From contig JAPLMG010000224.1 of the NCBI GenBank assembly GCA_026387165.1, positions 1 to 16,858 on the forward strand: 16,858 nt of DNA, in the 5' to 3' direction. This stretch comes from Candidatus Omnitrophota bacterium (GTDB lineage Bacteria > Omnitrophota > Gorgyraeia > 2-01-FULL-45-10). Each line of letters begins with the position of its first letter. Position 1 is the first letter of the stretch. Shown here piece after piece: positions 1 through 6,830 of this stretch. The translations under genes and the position numbers were made by a program. The notes beneath the pieces are model-generated. The model was not told the origin of the DNA and searched no databases. It saw nothing but the letters and a program-made list of their open reading frames with translations.

Positions 1-1
1 G

Positions 2-697
2 GTGTCGGTGATGGCACTTTTCTTTTTTTTAGTTGCAAATGTCGCGCATAGCGATGAAGAGGGTACAAGAAACGTCCTCAAGCAGGGCCTCTTAGGCGCA
101 GGCACCGGTGCGATTGCCTCCGGAGCATCCGGAGGTAACGCGGGAACCGGCGCTTTGATAGGCGCGGGAACCGGCGTGATAGGCGGCGCGCTTTTGGATG
201 CCATAACCGCGCCTCCGGCAAGCAGCAGCTCCAGCCGTAGAAGCGCTGCGCCTCAGCAGACTCAGTATTATGATGATCAGGGCAATTATGATGATGGGCA
301 GGAATACTACGAAGAGGAGCCTCCGCAAGAGTCCACCGGTTCAAAAGTGATAAAGCAGGGGCTTCTGGGCGCAGGCACCGGCGCGATCGCTTCCGGCATG
401 TCAGGCGGCAGCGCGGGCAAAGGCGCGTTGATAGGCGCGGGCACCGGTGTAATAGGCGGCGCGCTGCTCGACATGATGACGCAGCCATCGCAGCCAAGAA
501 GAGTTTACCGTAGGGCGCCGGCAAGGCAGCAGCCTCAACAGGCTGTGAGGGTTCAGCAGCCTCAAGCCAGCGCCAGAGTTCAGCAGCCGGGGGATGATGA
601 GCCTGAGGCCGCAGTGACGGGAACCAGCCGCAAGAAGGTTGTAAGAAAATACGACGATAGCGGCAAAGTGGTTTCAGAAGAAGAGATATACTACTAA
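2..697 (+). CDS. Secreted glycine-zipper repeat protein (probably 5'-partial)
   Basis: The reading frame is open from base 2 to a TAA at 695-697 and encodes about 231 residues. It opens with a hydrophobic stretch (MALFFFLVANVAHS) that looks like the core and cleavage region of a signal peptide, with likely cleavage after AHS. The positively charged N-region is missing, so the true start probably lies before the window. Two nearly identical 41-residue glycine-rich blocks follow, at residues 26-66 and 117-157, each with the pattern QGLLGAGTGAIASG then GALIGAGTGVIGGALLD. These are typical glycine-zipper helical hairpins, found in outer-membrane or membrane-inserting proteins. The linker between them is acidic and Tyr-rich, and the tail is Gln/Pro-rich and ends KYDDSGKVVSEEEIYY. 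The exact function is unknown; an envelope-associated or oligomerising protein is the best inference. Confidence 0.75.
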   Translation: MSVMALFFFLVANVAHSDEEGTRNVLKQGLLGAGTGAIASGASGGNAGTGALIGAGTGVIGGALLDAITAPPASSSSSRRSAAPQQTQYYDDQGNYDDGQEYYEEEPPQESTGSKVIKQGLLGAGTGAIASGMSGGSAGKGALIGAGTGVIGGALLDMMTQPSQPRRVYRRAPARQQPQQAVRVQQPQASARVQQPGDDEPEAAVTGTSRKKVVRKYDDSGKVVSEEEIYY

Positions 698-706
698 GCC
701 AATCCC

Positions 707-1264
707 ATTAAGAACTTCCCAAAACAGCTCATAAGTATAATTTTTATCTTCGCGGCCTTTGCCGCGTATTTCACGGCGAAATATATCCCGCGTCAAGCTC
801 CCGCGGCAACCGAAGATCAGTTCTTTTATGTAAGCAGGGCGATAGACGGCGATACTTTGCGGCTTTCCAACGGCGAAGATGTGCGTCTCATCGGGATCGA
901 TACTCCGGAGTCGCGTTACAACAATAAGCTTGTCCGTGACTCCCAAAGAAGCCGTAAAGATACAGACGCTATATTGAAGATGGGCCGGGAAGCATCAGGT
1001 TTTACCAGACGCCTTGTGGAAGGCAAACGCGTGAGGCTGGTATTTGACGTCCAGAAACATGATAAGTACGGAAGGCTGCTCGCTTACGTCTACCTTGAAG
1101 ACGGAACCTTTGTTAACGGCAGGATCATAGAGGAAGGCTACGCCCAGGTGATGACGATTGCGCCCAATGTAAAGCATGCTCAAACGTTCTTAAAGTTAGA
1201 AAGGGAAGCCAGACAAAAAGGAAGTGGGCTTTGGAAAAGCGCCGCGGATAAAAGCTTGTTTTAA
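707..1264 (+). CDS. Membrane-anchored thermonuclease (SNase/TNase family), non-canonical start
   Basis: This encodes a staphylococcal-nuclease-like Ca2+-dependent phosphodiesterase. The core motifs are present with correct spacing: AIDGDTLRL, then RLIGIDTPE (matching Arg35, Asp40, Thr41 and Glu43 of the S. aureus enzyme) and YGRLLAYVY (matching Arg87). Upstream of the domain the same frame encodes a hydrophobic anchor, LISIIFIFAAFAAYFTA, so the product is probably held in the inner membrane with the nuclease outside the cytoplasm. There is no ATG, GTG or TTG between the previous in-frame stop (695-697) and the conserved domain; the first TTG (857) falls inside the DGDT motif. An ATT at 707 (giving 185 residues, IKNFPKQ...) is the most plausible start, about 20 nt after a purine-rich stretch near 677-685. 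A sequencing error or stop readthrough are alternatives. The domain call is secure; the start is not. Confidence 0.85.
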   Translation: MKNFPKQLISIIFIFAAFAAYFTAKYIPRQAPAATEDQFFYVSRAIDGDTLRLSNGEDVRLIGIDTPESRYNNKLVRDSQRSRKDTDAILKMGREASGFTRRLVEGKRVRLVFDVQKHDKYGRLLAYVYLEDGTFVNGRIIEEGYAQVMTIAPNVKHAQTFLKLEREARQKGSGLWKSAADKSLF

Positions 1265-1281
1265 TTAGCGCCCTTTTGGCT

Positions 1282-1295
1282 TATAATATAGCGGT
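1282..1295 (+). promoter_or_regulatory. Putative -10 box for a leaderless PAC2 transcript
   Basis: A perfect TATAAT lies at 1282-1287, and exactly 8 nt separate it from the ATG at 1296. Transcription would start 1-2 nt before the start codon, giving a leaderless mRNA. No Shine-Dalgarno sequence precedes the ATG, which agrees. The -35 is poor: TTGTTT at 1256-1261 would need a 20-nt spacer. Confidence 0.5.
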
Positions 1296-2222
1296 ATGGA
1301 AGATAGTATCAGGTACTACAAAAATATAGATGTCGTAAACCCCATCATGATAGCCGCATGGCCCGGCATGGGAAATGTGGCGCTCGGCACGGTAGACTAT
1401 ATCCGCAGAAAGCTCAAGGCGGTGAGGTTCGCCGAGATCAAGACTGATCCCTTAGCGGCCCTTGACGCGGTAGAAGTCAAAAGCGGCCTGTCGAAATTTC
1501 CCAGGACGCCGCTAAACACATTCTACTATACCAAAGATCCCGGCATGATCTTGTTCGAGGGAGAGGTTCAGCCGGCAGGCAGAAGCGGCATAGAGCTGCT
1601 GAACAAGGTTCTCGGCGTTGCCGCGGATCTTAAAGCGGCTAAGATCTTCACAGGGGCCGCCTTTCCTATGCCCATCAGCTACAAAGACGCTTCGGAGATT
1701 TACGGCGCGGCGAATAAAGAGCCGCTCCGGGATTATCTTAAGAGCTCCGGCATGAGGCTTATGGAGAGAGGGCACATCTCCGGCTTGAACGGGCTCTTGC
1801 TCGGTTTTGCCGCCAAAAAAGGGATCGACGCGATATGCCTTTTGGCCACCATGCCTCACTATGCCATAAGTTTACCCAATCCTAAGGCCTCATCCGCTAT
1901 CATAGAGGCCCTGAACAGGATGTTGAATATATCCATAGATGTCCGGGAGCTAAGCGGTTATATAAAGGATATGGAAGAGAGAATGGCCATCATTGAGGAG
2001 AAGGTAAGAGACGTTATTACCATAGAAGAAGAATCCGTCGAACCGCATCCTCACCACCAGATGAAGATTCCGGACTATATCGTGGAGAGAATAGAGAAGC
2101 TCTTCATCGAGGCTAAAGGGGACAGGAAGAAGGCTTCGAGCCTTAAGAGCGAGCTCGATAGATGGGGCCTCTATTTGCAATATGAAGACAGGTTCCTGGA
2201 CATCTTCAAAGAAAATCAGTGA
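1296..2222 (+). CDS. PAC2 family protein
   Basis: The 308-residue product begins with a conserved PAC2-type segment, NPIMIAAWPGMGNVALGTV (the family's WPGMGNVG-like loop), and has the family's later ALLATMPHYA-like region as ICLLATMPHYAISLPNP. PAC2 proteins are named after eukaryotic proteasome assembly chaperone 2 and also occur in archaea and some bacteria, where the role is not established. The C-terminal third has a charged helical, probably coiled-coil segment around ELSGYIKDMEERMAIIEEKV. The ATG at 1296 has no Shine-Dalgarno sequence but a -10 box 8 nt upstream. The TGA at 2220-2222 overlaps the ATG of the next gene by one base (TGATG), suggesting translational coupling with the AsmA-like gene. 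Family assignment is confident; function is unknown. Confidence 0.8.
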   Translation: MEDSIRYYKNIDVVNPIMIAAWPGMGNVALGTVDYIRRKLKAVRFAEIKTDPLAALDAVEVKSGLSKFPRTPLNTFYYTKDPGMILFEGEVQPAGRSGIELLNKVLGVAADLKAAKIFTGAAFPMPISYKDASEIYGAANKEPLRDYLKSSGMRLMERGHISGLNGLLLGFAAKKGIDAICLLATMPHYAISLPNPKASSAIIEALNRMLNISIDVRELSGYIKDMEERMAIIEEKVRDVITIEEESVEPHPHHQMKIPDYIVERIEKLFIEAKGDRKKASSLKSELDRWGLYLQYEDRFLDIFKENQ

Positions 2223-3445
2223 TGATCAAAAAGATACTGATAGCTCTTGTGATATTGGCGATAATATCCGCTGCCGCCGTCTATATCTACAGGCAGGCGA
2301 TCATACAGTATTACGGCGAGAAGTTCATCCGCGATAATCTGCCCGAGTACATCAAGATAGATAAGATAAAATTCGATCTCGTCAACAATGTATTTTCTTT
2401 GGGCGGTCTTAAGATACTGAATCCGCCCGGCTTTCTCGCGAAATATCTGCTTGCGATAGAGGAAGTAAGGTGCACATACAGGATAAAGGGCGCAATTTTT
2501 CCGGAAGGCCTTGATGTAACCGGGATCTCTTTTAAAAGGCCCGAAATCTCCGTGGAGAGATTGCCCGACGGCAGGATGAACCTTGTCGAGATGGATCGTT
2601 TCACAAAAAGCTTTCCAGTCAAGAATATGCCCACCGGCCTGTCCGAAGAAGCCCGAAAAGCGATAACCGCGATCCCGAGCCTGGCGCCTCAAAGCGTCGA
2701 TAAAGCCAAAAAGCTGTCCGACATCATAAAACTGCCGCCTTCTTTCGGCATAGAAAGGGGCAGAATATTCTTTATAGACGCTGCACCTTATCAGAAACCT
2801 TACGAGATAACCATCGATTCCGTAAACGGAGATGTCTCCATAAGCTTTAATGATAATTACTCCGAGATACTCTCTGTGGCCTTTACATTGCAGGGCATTT
2901 TGAACGGCGCGGCGGATCAAAGATTGAAATGGATAGCGTCCCTGGACCCAAGGGCCCCAAGATTGACAATGTCAAACAGATTTGAGGTATCAAACCTCGA
3001 TATCCTGACCTTTGAACCTTATTATTATGCTCATTCGCCGATAGTATTTAAAAGAGGCAGCTTCTCCGGGGATCTGATATTCGATTTCGATAACGGTAAT
3101 ATAGGCTCGACCAACGAGATCCGGCTCTCCGATATATCGTTCTTTGTGAAAGAGGGCTCTGAAACCGGCCAATTTTTTGAGACATCCGTGCCGGACCTCA
3201 TCAGGTATTTCACGACCTCCTCGGGAGATGTCGTATTCGATTTCAAGATAAAAGGCGGCATGAATAATCTCAGATTCTATCTCGGGCCGATATCAAAGAG
3301 AGCGCTCACCTCAATGGCGCTCGATAAGATATCGTCCTACGCGATAAATCAGATAACGAAGCCGGCCGATGCCGTTACAGGCGGCACGGTGGACAAGGCG
3401 AAAGATTACATAAATATGTTTAAGGAGCTGATAAAGAAAAAATAG
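2222..3445 (+). CDS. AsmA-like envelope protein
   Basis: The 407-residue protein starts with a signal-anchor (IKKILIALVILAIISAAAVYI) and continues with the pattern seen at the N-terminus of AsmA/DUF748-type proteins: a short helix, a strand (IDKIKFDLVNNVFSL), then GGLKILNPPGF, close to the family's 'l.glsi.NP.Gf'. The rest is beta-rich, with alternating hydrophobic residues, and ends in a Lys-rich tail. It is probably a periplasmic protein anchored in the inner membrane; AsmA relatives are linked to phospholipid or outer-membrane homeostasis. At about 400 residues it is shorter than classical AsmA. I chose ATG 2222 over GTG 2219 because it gives the usual TGATG stop-start overlap with the PAC2 gene. 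The TAG stop at 3443-3445 overlaps the GTG of the flippase gene. Confidence 0.7.
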   Translation: MIKKILIALVILAIISAAAVYIYRQAIIQYYGEKFIRDNLPEYIKIDKIKFDLVNNVFSLGGLKILNPPGFLAKYLLAIEEVRCTYRIKGAIFPEGLDVTGISFKRPEISVERLPDGRMNLVEMDRFTKSFPVKNMPTGLSEEARKAITAIPSLAPQSVDKAKKLSDIIKLPPSFGIERGRIFFIDAAPYQKPYEITIDSVNGDVSISFNDNYSEILSVAFTLQGILNGAADQRLKWIASLDPRAPRLTMSNRFEVSNLDILTFEPYYYAHSPIVFKRGSFSGDLIFDFDNGNIGSTNEIRLSDISFFVKEGSETGQFFETSVPDLIRYFTTSSGDVVFDFKIKGGMNNLRFYLGPISKRALTSMALDKISSYAINQITKPADAVTGGTVDKAKDYINMFKELIKKK

Positions 3446-4668
3446 TGGAAAGACTAGAAAAGAACTTCATATGGATGGCGGCTGCTAATATCATTGGCAG
3501 CCTTTTTAGCGTAACGCTCTTTATTTATCTTGCCAGGACGCTAAGGGCGGAGGCGTTCGGGGCGGTCTCTTACGCCCATTCATTTATATTTTATCTTTTA
3601 AATTTCGTAGATCTGGGGCTATCCACATACGGTATAAGAGAGGTCGCCAAGAACAGGGTGAGGGTTTCAGAATATGTCTCCGAGATAGTATCTTTTAAGC
3701 TGCTCATAGCCGGCTCGTTATTTATAGTCCTGACGGCGGCGACATTTTTATCCTGCCCTTCGGCGGGCTTCAGGATGATTATGTTCGGAGCCTCACTGCT
3801 TTTATTCGTATCGGCGTTATCTACGGAGTGGGCCTATCAGGGGCAGGAAAAGATGCATATGGTATTCCTGTCGTTTGTAACTACTACGCTCCTGCAGTTC
3901 CTCATGGTCTGGGCGTTCGTTAAGGGCCCTCGTGATCTTCTGAAAGCCACTCCTGTCTATTCTTTGGCGGCATTCCTTATCCCGATACTATTTCTCATTC
4001 ATTTCAAGTATAAGCCCAAGCTCGATTTCTCCTATCTGAAACAGATAAAGCGCTATCTCGCCAGCTCTTTAATCATATGGCTTATAGCCATATTCGCTCA
4101 AGTTTATAACGGCCTCGATATAGTGCTTTTGGGATTATTCAAAAGCCCCGAAGAGGTGGGCTATTTTACTATAGCCAGAAGAGCCATAGGCGGCTGTGCG
4201 CTATTAATGGTATTTCTTGCCAATGCTCTTCTGCCGCGCCTATCAGCGACATTTAGCAATGATGTAAGCCAATTCAACAGCGCCACCGGAAAATTCTTAA
4301 AAGTATCGTCATTTCTGACCGTATTTGTATTCCTGCCGCTCATCGCATTAAGCGATCACATAATATCGTTCGCTCTTGGCGGTGAATATCTGCCCGCATG
4401 CCTTCCTTTTAAGATAATGGGCCTTGGGCTTATAATAGTGCTCTTTAATCTCCCTTTTTCCACAGGGCTCGTTGCGGCAGGGAAAGAGAAAGAGGTGCTG
4501 AAGCAGGTCCTCGCAAGCGCCTCTTTAAGCGTCATTTTGAATATCTTTCTTATGCCTGAATACGGCATGATGGGGGCCGCGATATCGTTTGTATTTGCGG
4601 AGATACTGGCGATCATATGGATACTCTGGGCCTACCGAAAGCATATATTAGCATGTCAACCTTCGTAA
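3445..4668 (+). CDS. Wzx-type oligosaccharide flippase (MOP superfamily)
   Basis: The product is a 407-residue polytopic membrane protein with about 12 hydrophobic segments. Its N-terminus (NFIWMAAANIIGSLFSVTLFIYLARTLRAEAFGAVSYA) reads as a polysaccharide-synthesis flippase of the MOP superfamily, with the family feature LG...YG.....A followed by VDLGLSTYGIREVAK. These proteins flip undecaprenyl-linked oligosaccharides across the inner membrane for O-antigen, capsule or exopolysaccharide. The GTG start (3445-3447) overlaps the preceding TAG by one base. No glycosyltransferase lies next to it in the window, which is unusual for a wzx gene. The substrate cannot be inferred. Confidence 0.85.
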   Translation: MERLEKNFIWMAAANIIGSLFSVTLFIYLARTLRAEAFGAVSYAHSFIFYLLNFVDLGLSTYGIREVAKNRVRVSEYVSEIVSFKLLIAGSLFIVLTAATFLSCPSAGFRMIMFGASLLLFVSALSTEWAYQGQEKMHMVFLSFVTTTLLQFLMVWAFVKGPRDLLKATPVYSLAAFLIPILFLIHFKYKPKLDFSYLKQIKRYLASSLIIWLIAIFAQVYNGLDIVLLGLFKSPEEVGYFTIARRAIGGCALLMVFLANALLPRLSATFSNDVSQFNSATGKFLKVSSFLTVFVFLPLIALSDHIISFALGGEYLPACLPFKIMGLGLIIVLFNLPFSTGLVAAGKEKEVLKQVLASASLSVILNIFLMPEYGMMGAAISFVFAEILAIIWILWAYRKHILACQPS

Positions 4669-4985
4669 AAAATACGATATTCTTCATAGGCTGGCTGCTT
4701 TCACCGCTCACGTTCTGGAACGACGCGTTTGTAAATATTCCGATAGCTTATCTTTGCGCGGCACTACTGGTAAGGATTATAAAAGCGGACTTTTTGTTTT
4801 TGGTGCTGATATTTTACTGGCTAAGTAATGGTTTTGGAATTCTCTTGATGTACTCGAGCGGCAAAAGCATAATGCAGGATAAGGGTAACAGGCTTCAGGC
4901 TCTGGCGACCCTCCTCATCACCGTAGTGATTTACAGCGTCATCATTATTATCCTCAACAAAACCGGTATCCTCAAGCCAATATAA
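4653..4985 (+). CDS. Small integral membrane protein, unknown function
   Basis: This is a 110-residue product with about four hydrophobic segments: residues 6-24 (TIFFIGWLLSPLTF region), IPIAYLCAALLV, FLFLVLIFYWLSNGFGILLMY, and LATLLITVVIYSVIIIIL near the C-terminus. I chose ATG 4653, which overlaps the flippase gene by 16 bases; an ATG at 4617 in the same frame would extend it by 12 residues. Neither has a strong Shine-Dalgarno sequence. The overlap suggests co-translation with the flippase. I do not recognise a named family; a helper of the flippase or of lipid-linked sugar handling is only a guess. Confidence 0.7.
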   Translation: MSTFVKNTIFFIGWLLSPLTFWNDAFVNIPIAYLCAALLVRIIKADFLFLVLIFYWLSNGFGILLMYSSGKSIMQDKGNRLQALATLLITVVIYSVIIIILNKTGILKPI

Positions 4986-4991
4986 TTATAG

Positions 4992-5041
4992 TTGACAATC
5001 GAGTGACAATAGTGTACACTATTTAGTGACAGGAGGTGTAT
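4992..5041 (+). promoter_or_regulatory. Promoter, operator palindrome and RBS of the toxin-antitoxin operon
   Basis: TTGACA at 4992-4997 and TACACT at 5015-5020 are separated by 17 nt, close to the sigma-70 consensus. The -10 box lies inside a perfect 16-bp palindrome at 5008-5023 (AATAGTGTACACTATT), flanked by direct repeats AGTGACA at 5002-5008 and 5025-5031. This layout suits repression by the antitoxin or the toxin-antitoxin complex. AGGAGG at 5031-5036 is a strong Shine-Dalgarno site 5 nt before ATG 5042. Confidence 0.85.
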
Positions 5042-5332
5042 ATGAAATTCGTTACGATTAGAGACTTAAGATCCAAGTCGCGCCAGATACAGAATGATCT
5101 TCCTAAATACAAGGAGATGATCTTAACATCCAATGGCAAGCCTATAGCTATTATGTCAGTGATCACGGAAGAATCCCTGGAGGACTCGCTTTCGGCTATA
5201 AGGAGGGCGCGAGCTATTAGCGCCGTTACCGGCCTTCAGCTTCAATCCGCAAAGTCCGGAAGATATATGATGCCGGCAAACGAAATTGAGACGGAGATCG
5301 GAGAAGTCCGCAGGCGAAGGGCCAAGAGATGA
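5042..5332 (+). CDS. Phd/YefM-type antitoxin
   Basis: This 96-residue protein has the N-terminal Phd/YefM pattern: FVTIRDLRSKSRQIQNDL followed by EMILTSNGKPIAIMSVI, where the NGKP(I/V)A turn is the hallmark of the DNA-binding dimer fold. The C-terminal half is charged and likely disordered until it wraps the toxin. ATG 5042 is preferred over GTG 5036 because GTG 5036 overlaps the AGGAGG ribosome-binding site. It overlaps the PIN toxin gene by ATGA at 5329-5332. It should neutralise that toxin and autorepress through the palindrome on the promoter. Confidence 0.85.
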   Translation: MKFVTIRDLRSKSRQIQNDLPKYKEMILTSNGKPIAIMSVITEESLEDSLSAIRRARAISAVTGLQLQSAKSGRYMMPANEIETEIGEVRRRRAKR

Positions 5333-5730
5333 GAGTTGTAATTGACACCAATGTTCTCGTATCCGGCCTGTTATCGCCATACGGCGCTGCTGCAGAGATC
5401 GTTAGGATGGCAGTCGCTGGCTCTCTTGATTTACTGTATGATGCGCGGATCATCTATGAATACGAAGAAGTCTTGTCCCGCCCGAAATTTTCATTTGAGA
5501 AATCGCGAGTAGATACCCTGATAGAGTTTATTGAGCATTATGGTATCCAGGTAGTTGCTACGCCGCTTTCCATACATTTGCCGGATGTAGACGATGAGCC
5601 TTTCCTTGAGGTTGCGATATCAGGAAAAGCGGAATGTCTTATTACCGGCAACGTGGCACATTATCCTATAAAATCAAGACGTAAAATGCGAATCTTCGCA
5701 CCACGGCACTTCCTGAACGGGTATTTTTAA
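5329..5730 (+). CDS. PIN-domain toxin (COG1569-like ribonuclease)
   Basis: The 133-residue product has PIN-domain acidic residues in the expected places: Asp6 in VVIDTNVLVSG, Glu46/47 in YEYEEVLSRPKF, Asp88/89 in LPDVDDEPFLEVA, followed by the core strand CLITGNVAHYP. This fits a Mg2+-dependent RNase of the 'PIN-family toxin component' group, which acts in the cytoplasm, usually on tRNA, rRNA or mRNA. The start overlaps the antitoxin stop (ATGA), the normal coupling for type II modules. No residue appears to be missing, so it is probably intact. Confidence 0.85.
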   Translation: MRVVIDTNVLVSGLLSPYGAAAEIVRMAVAGSLDLLYDARIIYEYEEVLSRPKFSFEKSRVDTLIEFIEHYGIQVVATPLSIHLPDVDDEPFLEVAISGKAECLITGNVAHYPIKSRRKMRIFAPRHFLNGYF

Positions 5731-5760
5731 AAACAATACGGGGAAAATTGAACCCGTCCC
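5721..5760. repeat. Small hairpins and a REP-like tail after the toxin gene
   Basis: An AT-rich imperfect hairpin (GTATT 5721-5725, AATAC 5735-5739) overlaps the toxin stop codon. It is followed by ACGGG/CCCGT (5738-5742 with 5753-5757) in the sequence GGGAAAATTGAACCCGTCCC (5741-5760). The latter resembles a motif I have seen at the ends of REP/Y1-transposase-associated repeats. A terminator role is possible, but the stems are short. Confidence 0.3.
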
Positions 5761-5781
5761 TATTATTCTCTATTATTCTTA

Positions 5782-5823
5782 TTGACAAACCCTACCATCT
5801 GATGCTACACTTTTAAGCAGGAG
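5782..5823 (+). promoter_or_regulatory. Promoter and RBS of the pilin operon
   Basis: TTGACA at 5782-5787 and TACACT at 5806-5811 have an 18-nt spacer. AGGAG at 5819-5823 lies 7 nt before ATG 5831, which decides the start in favour of 5831 over ATG 5825 (only 1 nt from the RBS). The leader would be very short, about 13 nt. Confidence 0.75.
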
Positions 5824-5830
5824 TATGAAT

Positions 5831-6244
5831 ATGAAGATTATTAAAAATAATAGCGGGATGAGTCTGATTGAAATATTGATTGCAAGCGCCATGGCTGTTA
5901 TTTGTATAGTGCCCATAATAGGCTCTTATCTGACAGTCTTTGATTGGTCGGGAACGAATAGAGAAGAGACCGTTGCAATAATGCATCTGGCCAATATAAT
6001 GGAGACAATAAAATCCACCCCATTTAGCAGTATAACCGCCACCTTCCCCGACAACGTTGAAACCCTCGCAACCACCGCTCAATATGCCGCGATCGTGGGC
6101 GGTGATACCCTGGTAAATGAACGCATTACAGTTTCATATATTAATGCGTTCAGCGACCCTTTGGAAGTTACTGCAAGGGTGCGTTGGAAAAACGCAAGAG
6201 GGATAGATCAAACAAGATATCTTGTTACCAAGAGGGCAAAATAA
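5831..6244 (+). CDS. Type IV-like prepilin, PilV-like minor pilin
   Basis: This 137-residue protein has a class III signal peptide: a basic leader, then G|MSLIEILIASAMAVICIVPII, with the glycine before the prepilin peptidase cut and Glu at mature position 5. The hydrophobic helix is followed by a short, beta-rich C-terminal domain. It is the first of three pilin-like genes, 7 nt ahead of the next. The PilV-like/type II secretion minor pseudopilin label rests on order and on the SLIEILIA pattern. It should be processed by PilD and assembled at the tip or base of a type IV-like pilus; no PilD, motor or secretin gene is in the window. Confidence 0.8.
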   Translation: MKIIKNNSGMSLIEILIASAMAVICIVPIIGSYLTVFDWSGTNREETVAIMHLANIMETIKSTPFSSITATFPDNVETLATTAQYAAIVGGDTLVNERITVSYINAFSDPLEVTARVRWKNARGIDQTRYLVTKRAK

Positions 6245-6251
6245 GAGCCGG

Positions 6252-6818
6252 ATGAATATGAAGCGCGTTAAAGATCGAGGTGGTTTTATATTTGTAGAAG
6301 CGTTAATCGCATCAGGCGTGTTTGTTGTTGTGGGCGGAGCAGTAGTATCATTATTTATCTACGGATCAAACCTTTGGCAGTTAGTTATTACTCAGAACGA
6401 GCTGCGTTCCGGCGCGTCTACCGCCATCTATCAAATGACAAAAGATTTACAAAACGCAACTCCTCGCGCCTCACCTAGCAGTCCTCCTCCGAGTTTAACG
6501 ATACCCACCAGTAGCTCCATTACTTTCTATTTGCCCGATCCCACCAATGCCATCCGTACTAATGCCGACGGCAGCTCGGACTGGGATCTAACCCCAATTC
6601 AATATCAATATGTGCCCGCGTCGAAACAGTTGAGCCGTTCGACACCGGACGTCTCTAAAGTTATATGCAATAATGTTGCCTCAGTAAAGTTTGAGGATAG
6701 CGTTGTTAATACCAGTTTGCCCAGTGACGAACTGAAGATTATCCTCAAAGTAGAAAAAAATACATTAATGGGAATCAAATCAACAACCGTGACCTCGATA
6801 ATAAAGCTGAGGAATTAA
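6252..6818 (+). CDS. Type IV-like prepilin, PilW-like minor pilin
   Basis: The protein has 188 residues from ATG 6252 (ATG 6258 is an equally possible start). It has a basic leader and the cleavage motif RGG|FIFVEALIASGVFVVVGGAV, with Glu at mature position 5. The remainder has the long, Ser/Thr/Pro-rich loop and C-terminal strands seen in PilW/GspJ-like minor pilins (LWQLVITQNELRSGASTAIY is typical of the helix end, in which 'residue-to-domain' region these proteins test an R..... Q...D pattern). The ribosome-binding site is weak and the gene starts 7 nt after the previous stop, so coupled translation is likely. Confidence 0.75.
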   Translation: MNMKRVKDRGGFIFVEALIASGVFVVVGGAVVSLFIYGSNLWQLVITQNELRSGASTAIYQMTKDLQNATPRASPSSPPPSLTIPTSSSITFYLPDPTNAIRTNADGSSDWDLTPIQYQYVPASKQLSRSTPDVSKVICNNVASVKFEDSVVNTSLPSDELKIILKVEKNTLMGIKSTTVTSIIKLRN

Positions 6819-6830
6819 TGAGGGGATAAA

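Noticed and set aside
2216..2920. 234-codon - strand ORF opposite the AsmA-like gene
   Set aside because: The sense gene has a signal-anchor, AsmA motifs and coupled start and stop; the antisense ORF has none.
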